Shown: in pieces, positions 28,445 through 38,421 of the stretch
How positions within the stretch are numbered: the first letter of the stretch is position 1
How the letters are laid out: each line of letters opens with the position of its first letter
Origin: Saccharospirillaceae bacterium
GTDB lineage: Bacteria > Pseudomonadota > Gammaproteobacteria > Pseudomonadales > Oceanobacteraceae
Assembly (NCBI GenBank): GCA_022448365.1
Contig: JAKVCS010000003.1
Span: 248,001-312,000 of the forward strand
Direction of reading: 5' to 3'
DNA length: 64,000 bases
The notes under the pieces: model-generated
Databases searched by the model: none
Told to the model about the DNA's origin: nothing
What the model saw: only the letters and a program-made list of their open reading frames with translations
Translations under genes and position numbers: made by a program

Positions 28445-30589
28445 TTAGCTCTGCGCTTCGGTAATAGCATCCAGTACCTGGCGCGCACTTACCGGGATTT
28501 TGGTCCCCGGACCAAAGATACCTTTAACACCCGATTCCCACAGATAATCATAATCCTGCTTCGGAATGACGCCGCCAGCAACCACGATAATGTCATCTGC
28601 GCCCTGCTTCTTCAGCTCCTCAATCAATGCCGGAACCAGAGTTTTATGACCTGCTGCCTGGGAAGATACACCAACCACGTGCACATCGTTTTCAATCGCT
28701 TGCTTAGCAACTTCCTCCGGTGTGGAGAACATCGGTGACAAATCAATATCAAAACCCACATCCGCAAATGCAGTTGCGATTACCTTGGCGCCACGGTCGT
28801 GACCGTCCTGCCCCATCTTACACACCAGCATACGAGGGCGACGACCATGAGCGCCTTCAAAGCTTTCAATATCCGCTTTAATTGACTGCCAGTCCGCATC
28901 ATTTTCGTAAGGTGCGCCATAAATGCCAGAGATGGTGCGAGCTTCCGCTTGGAAACGACCAAATTCTTCTTCCATCGCGTCAGAAATCTCACCCACCGTT
29001 GCACGCAGACGCGCTGCTTTTACTGCGAGATCGAGCAGATTGCCTTCACCACTTTTCGCACAAGCGGTAATCGCAGCCAGCGCAGCATTTACCGCGTCCG
29101 TGTCACGGGTTGCACGGATTTCTTCCAGACGTTTAATCTGAGACTCACGCACTGCCATGTTATCGACCTCGAGAATTTCCAGGTCGTCTTCTTTCTCGAG
29201 TTCGTATTTATTAACACCAACGATCACGTCTTCACCGCGGTCAATACGTGCTTGTTTTTTCGCTGCAGATTCTTCAATGCGCAGCTTCGGCAGACCTTCT
29301 TCAATCGCTTTCGCCATGCCTCCTTTGGATTCAATCTCTTCGATTAACTCCCAGGCTTTATCGGCGATTTGCTGGGTCAGGCTTTCCATCATGTAAGAGC
29401 CGCCCCACGGATCAACCACCTGACGAATACCGGTTTCTTCCTGAATAATAATCTGGGTATTACGGGCAATACGTGCAGAGAATTCGGTTGGCAGCGCAAC
29501 GGCTTCATCCAGTGCGTTGGTGTGCAGAGACTGAGTACCGCCAAATACTGCCGCCATGGCCTCAATCGTAGTACGCACCACGTTGTTGTATGGATCCTGC
29601 TCAGTCAAAGACCAACCAGATGTTTGCGAGTGAGTACGCAACATCGAAGACTTAGGATTCTGAGGATTAAACTCCTTCATAATCCGATCCCACAGCAAAC
29701 GTCCGGCACGCAGCTTGGCAATCTCCATATAAAAGTTCATGGAAATGCCCCAAAAGAACGACAAGCGCGGCGCAAAAGCATCCACATCCAAGCCCGCTGC
29801 AATCGCGGTACGTACATATTCACGACCGTCACTCAGGGTATACGCCAGCTCGAGTGCGGCATCGGCACCCGCTTCCTGAATATGGTAGCCAGAAATTGAG
29901 ATGGAATTGAATTTCGGCATATGCTCCGAGGTGTAAGCAATGATATCGCCGATAATTTTCATCGATGGGGATGGTGGATAAATATAAGTGTTACGCACCA
30001 TAAATTCTTTCAGAATATCATTCTGAATCGTGCCACTGAGCTTATCCTGAGACACACCCTGCTCTTCAGCAGCAACAATATAGTTCGCCAGAATCGGCAA
30101 TACCGCACCATTCATGGTCATGGAAACCGAAACTTTATCCAGCGGGATGCCATCAAACAGGATTTTGGAATCTTCGACTGAATCAATTGCAACACCGGCT
30201 TTACCCACATCACCCGTGACACGCGGATGATCGGAATCATAGCCACGGTGGGTCGCCAGGTCGAAAGCAACCGATACACCCTGCGCACCTGCCTTAAGAT
30301 TTTTCCGATAAAACGCGTTAGATTCTTCTGCTGTGGAGAAACCCGCGTATTGGCGAATGGTCCATGGACGGCCTGCATACATCGTCGCCTGTGGACCACG
30401 TACATAGGGCGCCAAACCCGGCATGGTATCGGCGTATTCCAACTCCTTTACATCATCTTTGGTGTAAAGAATTTTAATCGGAATATCTTCCGGCGTGTGC
30501 CACGCCATTTCTTCCGGAGTTAACCCCTTCATTTGTTTGGTGGCTAGTGCTTCCCACTGTTCCAGGGTTGGCTTTTTACTATCAGTCAT
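28445..30589 (-). CDS. scpA: Methylmalonyl-CoA mutase
   Basis: Adenosylcobalamin enzyme that rearranges (R)-methylmalonyl-CoA to succinyl-CoA. The 714-residue single chain resembles E. coli ScpA (Sbm) and the large subunit of other mutases. The barrel has [40 protein letters not shown] and [11 protein letters not shown]; the C-terminal cobalamin domain has GQDGHDRG with the axial histidine. No separate small subunit is encoded, so a homodimer is expected. It follows the epimerase by 154 bp and precedes meaB. Confidence 0.96.
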   Translation of the reverse strand: MTDSKKPTLEQWEALATKQMKGLTPEEMAWHTPEDIPIKILYTKDDVKELEYADTMPGLAPYVRGPQATMYAGRPWTIRQYAGFSTAEESNAFYRKNLKAGAQGVSVAFDLATHRGYDSDHPRVTGDVGKAGVAIDSVEDSKILFDGIPLDKVSVSMTMNGAVLPILANYIVAAEEQGVSQDKLSGTIQNDILKEFMVRNTYIYPPSPSMKIIGDIIAYTSEHMPKFNSISISGYHIQEAGADAALELAYTLSDGREYVRTAIAAGLDVDAFAPRLSFFWGISMNFYMEIAKLRAGRLLWDRIMKEFNPQNPKSSMLRTHSQTSGWSLTEQDPYNNVVRTTIEAMAAVFGGTQSLHTNALDEAVALPTEFSARIARNTQIIIQEETGIRQVVDPWGGSYMMESLTQQIADKAWELIEEIESKGGMAKAIEEGLPKLRIEESAAKKQARIDRGEDVIVGVNKYELEKEDDLEILEVDNMAVRESQIKRLEEIRATRDTDAVNAALAAITACAKSGEGNLLDLAVKAARLRATVGEISDAMEEEFGRFQAEARTISGIYGAPYENDADWQSIKADIESFEGAHGRRPRMLVCKMGQDGHDRGAKVIATAFADVGFDIDLSPMFSTPEEVAKQAIENDVHVVGVSSQAAGHKTLVPALIEELKKQGADDIIVVAGGVIPKQDYDYLWESGVKGIFGPGTKIPVSARQVLDAITEAQS

Positions 30590-30743
30590 GGAAATTTCCT
30601 AACATCTGATATTTCTCAATCCGCTCAAAAACGTGATTGAGGCAGTCAGGACAGGGCAAAACCAGGGAAATACAACGCTTATGGCAATACGTGAGCATCG
30701 TTTTTATGATTTTTACCGCCGCTCTGGCAACGCAAATAGTTTG

Positions 30744-31148
30744 TTAATCTTGCGGCTGATTTAATTCAATCAAGACACCATCACAACTTTTCGGGTGGAT
30801 AAAAATCACCTTACAATTGTGCGCACCGATGGAGGGTTCATCCGATAAAAACTGATAACCTTTCTCTTTCAGGCGAACAACGTCCGCTTCCAGATCATCG
30901 CTGCGAAAACACAAATGGTGAATTCCGCCGCCCTTTTTATCCAGATACCCTTGAATCGGACCGTCACCGTTCAGTGGATGCACCAACTCAATACTGGTCT
31001 CAGGCAGCGGGAAGAATGCCGTGCTGGTTTTAGCCGCGGGCACATCTTCCTGACCTTTGTATGGAAGCCCAAAGTCCTCCATAAAACGCTTGATGGCTTT
31101 CTCAAGGTCCGGTACTGCGATTGCAATATGATCCAAAGCAACAATCAT
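30744..31148 (-). CDS. mce: Methylmalonyl-CoA epimerase
   Basis: A 134-residue vicinal oxygen chelate enzyme that interconverts (S)- and (R)-methylmalonyl-CoA, supplying the mutase. LDHIAIAVPDLEKAIK opens the first half and GGGIHHLCFRSDD with GAHNCKVIFIHPKS the second, giving the His and Glu metal ligands. Length matches bacterial epimerases. It lies between the carboxylase alpha gene (68 bp away) and the mutase gene. Confidence 0.95.
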   Translation of the reverse strand: MIVALDHIAIAVPDLEKAIKRFMEDFGLPYKGQEDVPAAKTSTAFFPLPETSIELVHPLNGDGPIQGYLDKKGGGIHHLCFRSDDLEADVVRLKEKGYQFLSDEPSIGAHNCKVIFIHPKSCDGVLIELNQPQD

Positions 31149-31215
31149 AACTCTCTCACCCGTTAATCATTATGCCAGGCCTCTGACACGATTAAGCAGA
31201 GGCCGTGGCAGGCTA

Positions 31216-34071
31216 TTAGTTGATAGCCGACAGAAACTCAGCCGTTTGTTTTTCAATGCGTGCCTGAACTTCTTCGGTTGTTTCTTCAATCACAATTTCA
31301 TCCGGTGTGATCTTAAATAATGGCTGCCCTTTACTGATAATAGTGCCGTCTTCGTCCACCAGTATCTTTTCAATGGTACCTGCAAACGGAGCATTTACCT
31401 TGTTAAACATCTTCATCACTTCAATAATGTAGAGCGGTTGTCCCGCCTCAAAGTGACTACCTACCTCAACAAACGGAGGCAGTCCTGGTGCTTCGCAGGC
31501 ATAGAACATACCGCCCGTCGGGGCCAGAATTTCATCACTTTTAGCAACCGGTGGTGGTACCAGAACCTTAGCCATTTGCGCCTGTAGTTCTTCATTCAGC
31601 AAACGCTCAGGAATATCGATACTCAGATCTTCTTTAACCTTCAGTTCAAAGAACTGCGTGCTGAAACCAATAAAAGGCAACAAAGACAGAATGTCACAGC
31701 CCGCCTGATAACCGAGATGGGCAGACTGAATCGCTCCCCACTGATCCGCATCAATCCCTTCCGGCACCGAATTAGCTGCCAGAGTGGCATTCAGTTCACC
31801 AAAGTCAGTAATACCCAAGCGGCTTTCCAGTTCGCCATAAAAAGCCAGTGCCTGAGACAGTACCTCATGATCATGATCCCAGATCATGCTCGACGCCGGA
31901 CTTTCCGGATTGAAATCCATATTCAGGAAGTGGTAAGTGTCCTTCAGCACCAAAACCGGGTTCGTCAGCCAGTGGATCTGGCCCGAGTCGCTTTGTTCAA
32001 AATGGTTCTGATTGATGCTTAGCCAGCCAGACAGAATATGCGGATCGGCAAATAAGCGTTCGATCGGACGGGTCAACAGCAGCTCCTTGTGAGCCAGCAC
32101 CTGCTGCATTGCAGCCTTTTCATCCTTACTGCGAAGTCCGGTCATTGCCTTGCTGCACACTTGTTTGTAGGCATGGCTGAGATCGACGTTATTAGCTTTT
32201 TCTTTCAGCAGACCAACCGCCGTCAGGTAAGGAACGATATAACGCGTGGTTGGACGCGCATTGATGTTGTTACCCAGAAACCAGTTGACCAGGCCGTAAT
32301 GAAACTCCAGATTGGTCGCCAGGTCTTTCCCCCGCAGCTCGGTTGTGCGAAGAATTTCAGCCATACGCTCATAGCTGTCCTGGCGTTTATTACCGACGGT
32401 CAGCAGCAGTGCAATATTGCTGTCATAGGCACCGGCCAGATGGTATTTCATAAAAACATCGGTGTCCGGATTATGCAGCGAAATCCCCTGATCATCGCGA
32501 ATTTCGCCCTCTCGGGCGTCCGACCAGTGTTCAATCACACCGCCGGCATGCGGAGCCAACGCATGGTTGGTGGCATTGAGCCGTGCCTCAACCGAGGCGA
32601 TGTTGCGAACAACACGACTCGGTTTCGGTAAGCGCGGACCATGAGCGGCCAGTAACACCATGGCTTCAACCAGTGAATTAACGATAAAGAAGTCGTTTTC
32701 GTTGTCCGGGTTAACAAACTTCAGTGCGTAACACAGTTCAGTTACACGGTGCTCGACCTGAATTCGAGTATTCATCTCCATAAAGAAATGTTTGTCACGA
32801 TCAACGATACACTCAAACGTCGATACGCTATCCAGACCAACAGCCTGACCAAATACTTCCGATTGACGCTCCATTTCCAACAGGGTTTCAATGTCCTGCT
32901 TAAGAATCTGAGCTTCATTATCCCGCCCGTCTTTCACCGCTTCAGTGAGTGCGGCTTCCAAATCTTCCACCGTCACTGAAACTTCTAACAGTTTCTGTTC
33001 GTGCATTTGCAGCGAGCAATCACGACCGCCCATTGCCAGGGTCCAGTCGCCATTACCAATTACCTGAATTTCCTGGTGACGGGTGGTTTCAATATTCAAC
33101 TCAATCAGTACATTTTTATTATCGCCATGACCGGTTGCTTTCACTTCATTAAGGATTTCCAGGACAAGAGATGGCGCCAGCTCGGCAACCTGAGCCAATT
33201 GCCTGTCGAGATCCCCCTCAAACGATGATGGGTTTGGCAGAATACGCTGACCCTTACCACCGCCACCGCCGATGCATTTCAGCCGGATTCGGTTTTGTGG
33301 ATAGTCACGCCCCATCACAATCACCTGCTCAGCGATAGTCGCCGCCAGTTCGTCGATGGTGTACAGGTCGATGCCTTTGTCATAAGAGGCTGCCAAGACC
33401 ACGTCGGCTTTGCTCAGCAGCGTCTCCGCGGCGTCAAAAGCTTCCTGATTGAGAGGTAATTGTTCTTTTGCAACCACAGCCAGCAATGCTTTTTCATCGC
33501 TGTGCTTTTTCAACAGCGTGATCGCTGTTGCATTATCGATGCCCGGCGTCACGCTGACACCAACTTTTAACGCCGTGCGTTTTGCTTCATCTTTAAGGCC
33601 CGCATCATGAACCGTTCGCGAACACGGACCGATAAAGTTCAGGCCCGCCTTCTCCATCGCTGACACCATGTTTTCATCTTCGGCCATAAAGCCGTAACCG
33701 GTGTAAATAGCGTTGTAGTCATTCTCTTTGGCAATATTAATAATCTGTCTAATACGAACATCACGCTCCTCCTTATCCACGCCGGTATAATCCGGAACAC
33801 GGTGAACGCGATTAGGATCAGTCAGCTTGCGCAGTTCAGGCGCCAGTGCGTTCTGATAAACAATGGAATCTTTTTCAGACAGCAGGATACCGTAGTGCTG
33901 GATACCCATTTCCTCAAACACATCCATAGCCTCCTTACGGATAGGCCCACGACAGATAATCAGTGGTCTCATCTCGGTGCAGCTGAAGCTCTGTACCCAT
34001 TCTGTGGCGGCGTCGGCCAGCTGACGATCCTGGTGAATCAGCGGATTGTGCAGATAATAATCGTTGCTCAT
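31216..34071 (-). CDS. Atypical biotin-dependent acyl-CoA carboxylase alpha chain
   Basis: A 951-residue protein combining biotin carboxylase and biotin carrier parts. The carboxylase has the ATP-grasp glycine loop (GGGGGKGQR near residue 270), ECIVDRDKHFFMEMNTRIQVEHRVTE with the catalytic Glu, Arg and Lys-type residues, and the carrier ends with EVMKMF, whose biotinylated lysine is about residue 887. Ordinary PccA is about 660 residues; the extra length includes an insertion of about 80 residues around 180-260 and a long helical region between the two parts. Neighbours (carboxyltransferase, epimerase, mutase) indicate propionyl-CoA as substrate, but this is inferred from context. Confidence 0.85.
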   Translation of the reverse strand: MSNDYYLHNPLIHQDRQLADAATEWVQSFSCTEMRPLIICRGPIRKEAMDVFEEMGIQHYGILLSEKDSIVYQNALAPELRKLTDPNRVHRVPDYTGVDKEERDVRIRQIINIAKENDYNAIYTGYGFMAEDENMVSAMEKAGLNFIGPCSRTVHDAGLKDEAKRTALKVGVSVTPGIDNATAITLLKKHSDEKALLAVVAKEQLPLNQEAFDAAETLLSKADVVLAASYDKGIDLYTIDELAATIAEQVIVMGRDYPQNRIRLKCIGGGGGKGQRILPNPSSFEGDLDRQLAQVAELAPSLVLEILNEVKATGHGDNKNVLIELNIETTRHQEIQVIGNGDWTLAMGGRDCSLQMHEQKLLEVSVTVEDLEAALTEAVKDGRDNEAQILKQDIETLLEMERQSEVFGQAVGLDSVSTFECIVDRDKHFFMEMNTRIQVEHRVTELCYALKFVNPDNENDFFIVNSLVEAMVLLAAHGPRLPKPSRVVRNIASVEARLNATNHALAPHAGGVIEHWSDAREGEIRDDQGISLHNPDTDVFMKYHLAGAYDSNIALLLTVGNKRQDSYERMAEILRTTELRGKDLATNLEFHYGLVNWFLGNNINARPTTRYIVPYLTAVGLLKEKANNVDLSHAYKQVCSKAMTGLRSKDEKAAMQQVLAHKELLLTRPIERLFADPHILSGWLSINQNHFEQSDSGQIHWLTNPVLVLKDTYHFLNMDFNPESPASSMIWDHDHEVLSQALAFYGELESRLGITDFGELNATLAANSVPEGIDADQWGAIQSAHLGYQAGCDILSLLPFIGFSTQFFELKVKEDLSIDIPERLLNEELQAQMAKVLVPPPVAKSDEILAPTGGMFYACEAPGLPPFVEVGSHFEAGQPLYIIEVMKMFNKVNAPFAGTIEKILVDEDGTIISKGQPLFKITPDEIVIEETTEEVQARIEKQTAEFLSAIN

Positions 34072-34133
34072 TTTTCTAAATCCCGTAAGCGTATCGCTTT
34101 AAATTCTTTTCTCTGTGCTTTTACGTCTGAGTT

Positions 34134-35807
34134 CTAGTGGAACTCTCGCTGAACCGAAGTAAAGGGTTCAGGTGTGTAATGGCGCAGATGGAAATCCATG
34201 TTTTCACACAGGACTTTTCGCAAATCGCTTGGCATCACAATTTGCGAGATCGAACCTAGGCTCAGAGCTTCATTGGGGTTCATTAATTCCTCTTCGTAGC
34301 GCTTGGCCAACAAGGCTTCCTGCTCTTTTGCCCAAGCAGCAGATTGAGAGCCGTTTTTAACCGCTCCACGAATTTCCTGAAGTTCTTTTTTATAAACAAA
34401 CTCAACGCCCGCCGGTCCCATTACAGCAGCGCGGGTCGATGGCAATGCAACAACCAAATCCGCACCCGTCGGGTAGTTGTTATAAGACGCATAAGCGCCG
34501 CCAAAGGCGTTACGGATAATCACCAGGAAGCGCGGGGTGCGCAGATCAATAATGGCATCCAGCATGGCGCGACCAGCCTGAACAATCCCCTGGCTTTCCT
34601 GATCTTTGCCAGGTAGGAAACCCGTAGTGTCTTCCATGAAAATCACTGGAATGTTGTAAAGGTTACAGAAGCGGATAAAGCGCGCATTTTTGTAAGCTGC
34701 GGCAATATCAATTTGTCCTGAGGCTACCGCCGAGTTATTCGCAACAAAACCGATTACGTTACCGCCCATACGCCCCAGCGCAGTGATTGTGTTGCGGGCG
34801 CGATCCGGTTGAATTTCCAGAAAATCACCATGGTCGCATAATTGCTGGATCATGATGGTTACATCAATTGGTGTGTTAAACCCCGTGGGAGCGTTAAACG
34901 CTTTCTTCAGCAGAATGTCCACGTCCCAGGTTTTACGATCCAGAGGATCTGAGGTTGGCTGAAACGGCGCCAGCTCGCTGTTATTACCCGGCAGGTAATT
35001 GAGCAGCTGCTTTACCTTTTTCAGCGCAGACAGTTCATCTTTTACGACAAAATCAGTGACACCACTTTGGCTATGAACTCCAGGACCACCAAGCTCGTCA
35101 GGCGTCACATCTTCACCCAAAACCGACTTCACAACGCCCGGTCCGGTTAAACCAAAAAAGGTATCGTTAGGCTGAATCAGAAAACTGCCCTGACGCGGTA
35201 AGTAGGAACCGCCTCCGGCGTTAAAACCAAACATACACATGACAGAGGGCACTACACCGGAAATTTTTCGCAGTGCAGTAAACGCTTCGGCGTAGCCATC
35301 CAAACCACCCACCCCAGCAGGCACGTAAGCACCGGCACTGTCGTTTAGGCCCACCAGAGGAATGCGGCGTTTGCCGGCCAGCTCAAATAAACGCGCCAAT
35401 TTCTTACCGTTAGTGGCATCCATAGAACCAGCACGAACAGTAAAGTCATGTCCATACAAAGCAACATCGCGCCCATTTATCTTAACAACCGCAGTTACCA
35501 ACGAAGCACCGTCGAGGTTTTTGCCCCAGTTCTGAAAAAGAACGGTTGGGTCCTCATCCGTCAATACCGCAATGCGTTCCCAAATGGTCATGCGTTTTTT
35601 GCTGTGCTGACGGGTTATGGCGTTTACACCGGCTGCTTTGCGTGGGCGCTGAATCAGTTCATAGCCCTTTTTAAGGCTCTCTTCGTACAATCCAGGCTCG
35701 TAGGACGCCTGTCCCGGAATCGCGAACTCAACTTCCTCTTTTTGGTCAAACGGGTTAGCCAGAGAAGCCAGCGGCTTTTTGGTTTGATTTGCTGTTTTTT
35801 TTGTCAT
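34134..35807 (-). CDS. Acyl-CoA carboxylase, carboxyltransferase beta chain
   Basis: A 557-residue carboxyltransferase of the PccB/AccD5 type that moves the carboxyl group from biotin to acyl-CoA. Both halves of the crotonase-like fold are visible: [21 protein letters not shown] in the first (oxyanion hole glycines) and [30 protein letters not shown] in the second (given in parts: [22 protein letters not shown]). With the following alpha chain it probably forms a propionyl-CoA carboxylase. It is the first gene of the pathway run, with 62 bp to the alpha chain gene; the start is ATG at 35807. Confidence 0.9.
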   Translation of the reverse strand: MTKKTANQTKKPLASLANPFDQKEEVEFAIPGQASYEPGLYEESLKKGYELIQRPRKAAGVNAITRQHSKKRMTIWERIAVLTDEDPTVLFQNWGKNLDGASLVTAVVKINGRDVALYGHDFTVRAGSMDATNGKKLARLFELAGKRRIPLVGLNDSAGAYVPAGVGGLDGYAEAFTALRKISGVVPSVMCMFGFNAGGGSYLPRQGSFLIQPNDTFFGLTGPGVVKSVLGEDVTPDELGGPGVHSQSGVTDFVVKDELSALKKVKQLLNYLPGNNSELAPFQPTSDPLDRKTWDVDILLKKAFNAPTGFNTPIDVTIMIQQLCDHGDFLEIQPDRARNTITALGRMGGNVIGFVANNSAVASGQIDIAAAYKNARFIRFCNLYNIPVIFMEDTTGFLPGKDQESQGIVQAGRAMLDAIIDLRTPRFLVIIRNAFGGAYASYNNYPTGADLVVALPSTRAAVMGPAGVEFVYKKELQEIRGAVKNGSQSAAWAKEQEALLAKRYEEELMNPNEALSLGSISQIVMPSDLRKVLCENMDFHLRHYTPEPFTSVQREFH

Positions 35808-36232
35808 TAAGGTGTCGTTCCGTTGAGTGGGCTTACTACGGCCAATTTGCTATGGGTAAAAATGGTAACGTTTCAATTTTCACCGGTTGTATGGGCTCAG
35901 TTCACAAGGAAATTGCGCAAAGATGATAATGGCGTCTATCCATCTTGTGAATACTCATAATGTCGGGTACGAATGAGCACAGACGTTTAAGCGCAACACT
36001 ATACTGGTCTTATTATTTCCTGAAATGGCCAAATCGGAGATTTTGACTGGTAAATATCGCCAAAAAAGAAAAAACAGATCAATTTTCAGTCAAACGCATG
36101 ACTGGAAAGGACTTATTCCCAAAATTCATAACAGCTTTGAGTCATCATTTTTATTCGCTGCATCATCAAGTAGATTGGTGACCAGAACGTTTTCCTGGTC
36201 ACCCGTACTGGTAGAACTACCAGAAGATGGGA
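35808..36232. other. Intergenic region upstream of the propionyl-CoA operon
   Basis: 425 bp without a credible gene. The end next to rraA holds two hairpins that may terminate rraA (36177-36223). The part next to the carboxylase gene presumably carries the operon promoter on the minus strand, but no convincing -35/-10 pair or known operator (for example PrpR-type) was identified. Confidence 0.45.
36177..36223 (-). terminator. Tandem hairpins after rraA
   Basis: Two adjacent stems: 7 bp (36208-36214 with 36217-36223, two-base loop as drawn, so fewer pairs will form) and 9 bp (36177-36185 with 36195-36203). They begin 10 bp past the rraA stop. No long T-run follows. Confidence 0.5.
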
Positions 36233-36724
36233 TTATTCAGGCATGCTCAGTGCTTCACTGGAGACGATCACACCATTATTATCTGCATAAACAAATTGAC
36301 CTGGAACAAACTGAACACCACCAAATTTAATGCTGACATCAACATCGCCCAGGCCACGTTTAGCGGTTTTCAGTGGGTTAGTCGCTAACGCCTGAACCCC
36401 TAAATCCGTTTGCATGATGACATCAACATCACGGATGCAGCCGTAGATAATGATCCCTTCCCAGCCATTTTTAGATGCCTTTTCAGCGAGCATATCACCC
36501 AACAACGCGTGGCGCATTGACGCACCACCATCCACAACCATTACTTTACCTTTGCCGTTGGTATCGACTAATTCCTTTACTTTGGAGTTATCCTCGAAAC
36601 ATTTAACGGTCACGATTTGACCACCAAACGATTCACGACCTCCATAGTTGTTGAACATAGGCTCTACAACCTGTATCAATTCCGGGTATTCATCACACAG
36701 ATCGGGAGTTACATATTCAGTCAT
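36233..36724 (-). CDS. rraA: Regulator of ribonuclease E activity A
   Basis: A 163-residue protein of the RraA family, which in E. coli binds RNase E and its degradosome scaffold and inhibits RNA cleavage. The family core [23 protein letters not shown] (quoted in parts: [15 protein letters not shown]) and [12 protein letters not shown] is present, as is the early [14 protein letters not shown]. Some relatives are metal-dependent aldolases, but the length and the CIRDVD motif favour RraA. It ends in tandem hairpins and is preceded by the SDR gene, which runs in the same direction. Confidence 0.92.
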   Translation of the reverse strand: MTEYVTPDLCDEYPELIQVVEPMFNNYGGRESFGGQIVTVKCFEDNSKVKELVDTNGKGKVMVVDGGASMRHALLGDMLAEKASKNGWEGIIIYGCIRDVDVIMQTDLGVQALATNPLKTAKRGLGDVDVSIKFGGVQFVPGQFVYADNNGVIVSSEALSMPE

Positions 36725-36747
36725 TTTCTGATCCTTATTTAACGATA

Positions 36748-37404
36748 CTAGTTGGAAAATTGTTTAATTTCGCGCACCCGATGGCGTACAACACCCGGAT
36801 GCGAATTTGGGGTAGCAGTAAACATGGCGCGAGCGACTCTTTTACCTGGCAGGGCCTGGTAATTACCAAATACTGGAAATGCTAAAAGACGAGCCGCAAT
36901 TTCTTCACCGAGACGAAACTCGTCGCGCTCGCCAATTAAAACAGACGGTTGCCAGAAAATTAATCTCTCAAACCCAAGGGCCTCGACACCCTGCTCCATC
37001 TCACCTTTTATACGGTTGTAAAAAAACGGCGAATCGGCTGAAACACCAACGGCACTGACAATAGAAGCCGTTGTTGCGCCGTTATTTTTAGCGATTTTTG
37101 CGCTATTTATAACCAGCTCTTTGTCGACATAATGCAGACCGCGCTTGCCAGACTTTCTCTGCGTAGTGCCTAGCGCGCAGTAAAAGTCGTCAATGGGTGG
37201 ATATCCTTGCAGTGCTTCATTAAAAGCAGTATCAAAAGTGAGAATAGTAATTTTGTCAGACTCAACCGCTACCGCTTCAGGTCGGCGTACCAAGACAATA
37301 ATCTGTTGGTAATATTGTGAGTCTACGAGCAAGCGCAATAGTTCACTGCCAATCAGGCCCGTAGCACCAACGACTAAAGCCGATTTTTTGTGCTGTTCAT
37401 GCAT
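36748..37404 (-). CDS. Atypical SDR, HTATIP2-like oxidoreductase
   Basis: A 218-residue Rossmann protein with NAD(P)-binding [11 protein letters not shown] at the N-terminus. [24 protein letters not shown] (in parts: [17 protein letters not shown]) and [24 protein letters not shown] are typical of the atypical SDR branch that includes HTATIP2/TIP30. Substrate unknown. It overlaps the upstream lipase-like gene by eight bases and leaves 23 bp before rraA, so the three may be one transcript. Confidence 0.8.
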   Translation of the reverse strand: MHEQHKKSALVVGATGLIGSELLRLLVDSQYYQQIIVLVRRPEAVAVESDKITILTFDTAFNEALQGYPPIDDFYCALGTTQRKSGKRGLHYVDKELVINSAKIAKNNGATTASIVSAVGVSADSPFFYNRIKGEMEQGVEALGFERLIFWQPSVLIGERDEFRLGEEIAARLLAFPVFGNYQALPGKRVARAMFTATPNSHPGVVRHRVREIKQFSN

Positions 37405-38383
37405 AACGTTTTTTTAACCAACGACTGATCTTTGGCCATACTTCAATCACAGCTTCTTTGCTAACAACCATATCGACATGTCCATAGTCCTTATCAAAGC
37501 CCTGGTCTTTACCCAGCAATATATATTCTTTATCCACTCCGTTTGCCACTGAATCTGAGACACTCTCTGCGCCGTACATATCGAAAAAGCGTCTGCAATA
37601 TTTTGCCGGATCAGAGGTATCAGCAGAAGCCGCAACGGAGAGTAACGGCAACGTGGCTTTTTTCCAGGCCGGAAGCAGCTTCTGCTGGGTTGACTTTAAT
37701 TGCCAACGGCCAAACCAATCGTGCCGTTTAAGATATTCATTGACCAACCCCGCCGGCTCATTTTCGGGACCAATCTTGAGCTGGCGACCATCTAACTCGC
37801 CTTTAACCGAAACGATCAGACGCAACAACAGGCCACACAGCGGCAGCCACAGATACCAAGGACGCCGAACAGCCTGGGAACCGAGTAACACCAGAGACCG
37901 ACAATTTCGATCATTGAGAACATTCGCTGCAACAGCGCTGGCAATGATGACACCCCCCAGAGAATGGCCAAGCCAACTCACCTTCTGGCCGGTTTGTTCC
38001 TGAACGAACTCACTGATGGCAGACACGTCAGCTAAAACGTATTGTTCCAGGGTATTCTTGTGATATGCCTGATTGCGAGGAGATAACCCGTGCCCACGCT
38101 GGTCATACAGCCAGACATCAAAGCCTTCATCCAATAAGTACTTCGCCAGACCAATGCCTTTTGCCGATAACCAGAAACCACGATTACTGAAACTGCCGTG
38201 AACCAAAACCACCGGGGGCCTGGTTCGGGAGCTTCCGCAAGTCGAGCTGATACGACTAAGCGCCACTTCAGCACTGTGATCTGCACAGCGGTTGTGTTTA
38301 AGAAGATAAACATCTTCATTGAGGTCTCCCCAGTTCTCCGCTCGCAGCAAAGACACCGGGAATAAAGCACTACTACTTTTCAT
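37397..38383 (-). CDS. Alpha/beta hydrolase, lipase-like
   Basis: A 328-residue alpha/beta hydrolase. LVHGSFSNRGFW supplies the oxyanion region, YDQRGHGLSPR follows, and the nucleophile elbow is GHSLGG near residue 142; the late DKDYGHVDMVV carries the catalytic histidine. The overall pattern is close to lipases and to some polyhydroxyalkanoate or fatty-acid ester hydrolases in marine bacteria. It lacks a signal peptide. It is the first gene of a minus-strand run with the SDR and rraA. Confidence 0.8.
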   Translation of the reverse strand: MKSSSALFPVSLLRAENWGDLNEDVYLLKHNRCADHSAEVALSRISSTCGSSRTRPPVVLVHGSFSNRGFWLSAKGIGLAKYLLDEGFDVWLYDQRGHGLSPRNQAYHKNTLEQYVLADVSAISEFVQEQTGQKVSWLGHSLGGVIIASAVAANVLNDRNCRSLVLLGSQAVRRPWYLWLPLCGLLLRLIVSVKGELDGRQLKIGPENEPAGLVNEYLKRHDWFGRWQLKSTQQKLLPAWKKATLPLLSVAASADTSDPAKYCRRFFDMYGAESVSDSVANGVDKEYILLGKDQGFDKDYGHVDMVVSKEAVIEVWPKISRWLKKRYA

Positions 38384-38421
38384 TAAATAACTACTTCAAT
38401 CCATAAAGCCGGGAGAGACCA

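Noticed and set aside
29369-29899. Plus-strand frames of up to 176 residues inside the methylmalonyl-CoA mutase gene
   Set aside because: They are antisense to a fully conserved enzyme, with no ribosome binding site or domain, and only reflect the codon pattern of the real gene.
36025-36330. Plus-strand open frame in the rraA upstream gap
   Set aside because: No ribosome binding site or domain; it overlaps hairpins and the end of rraA on the other strand. It looks like chance.
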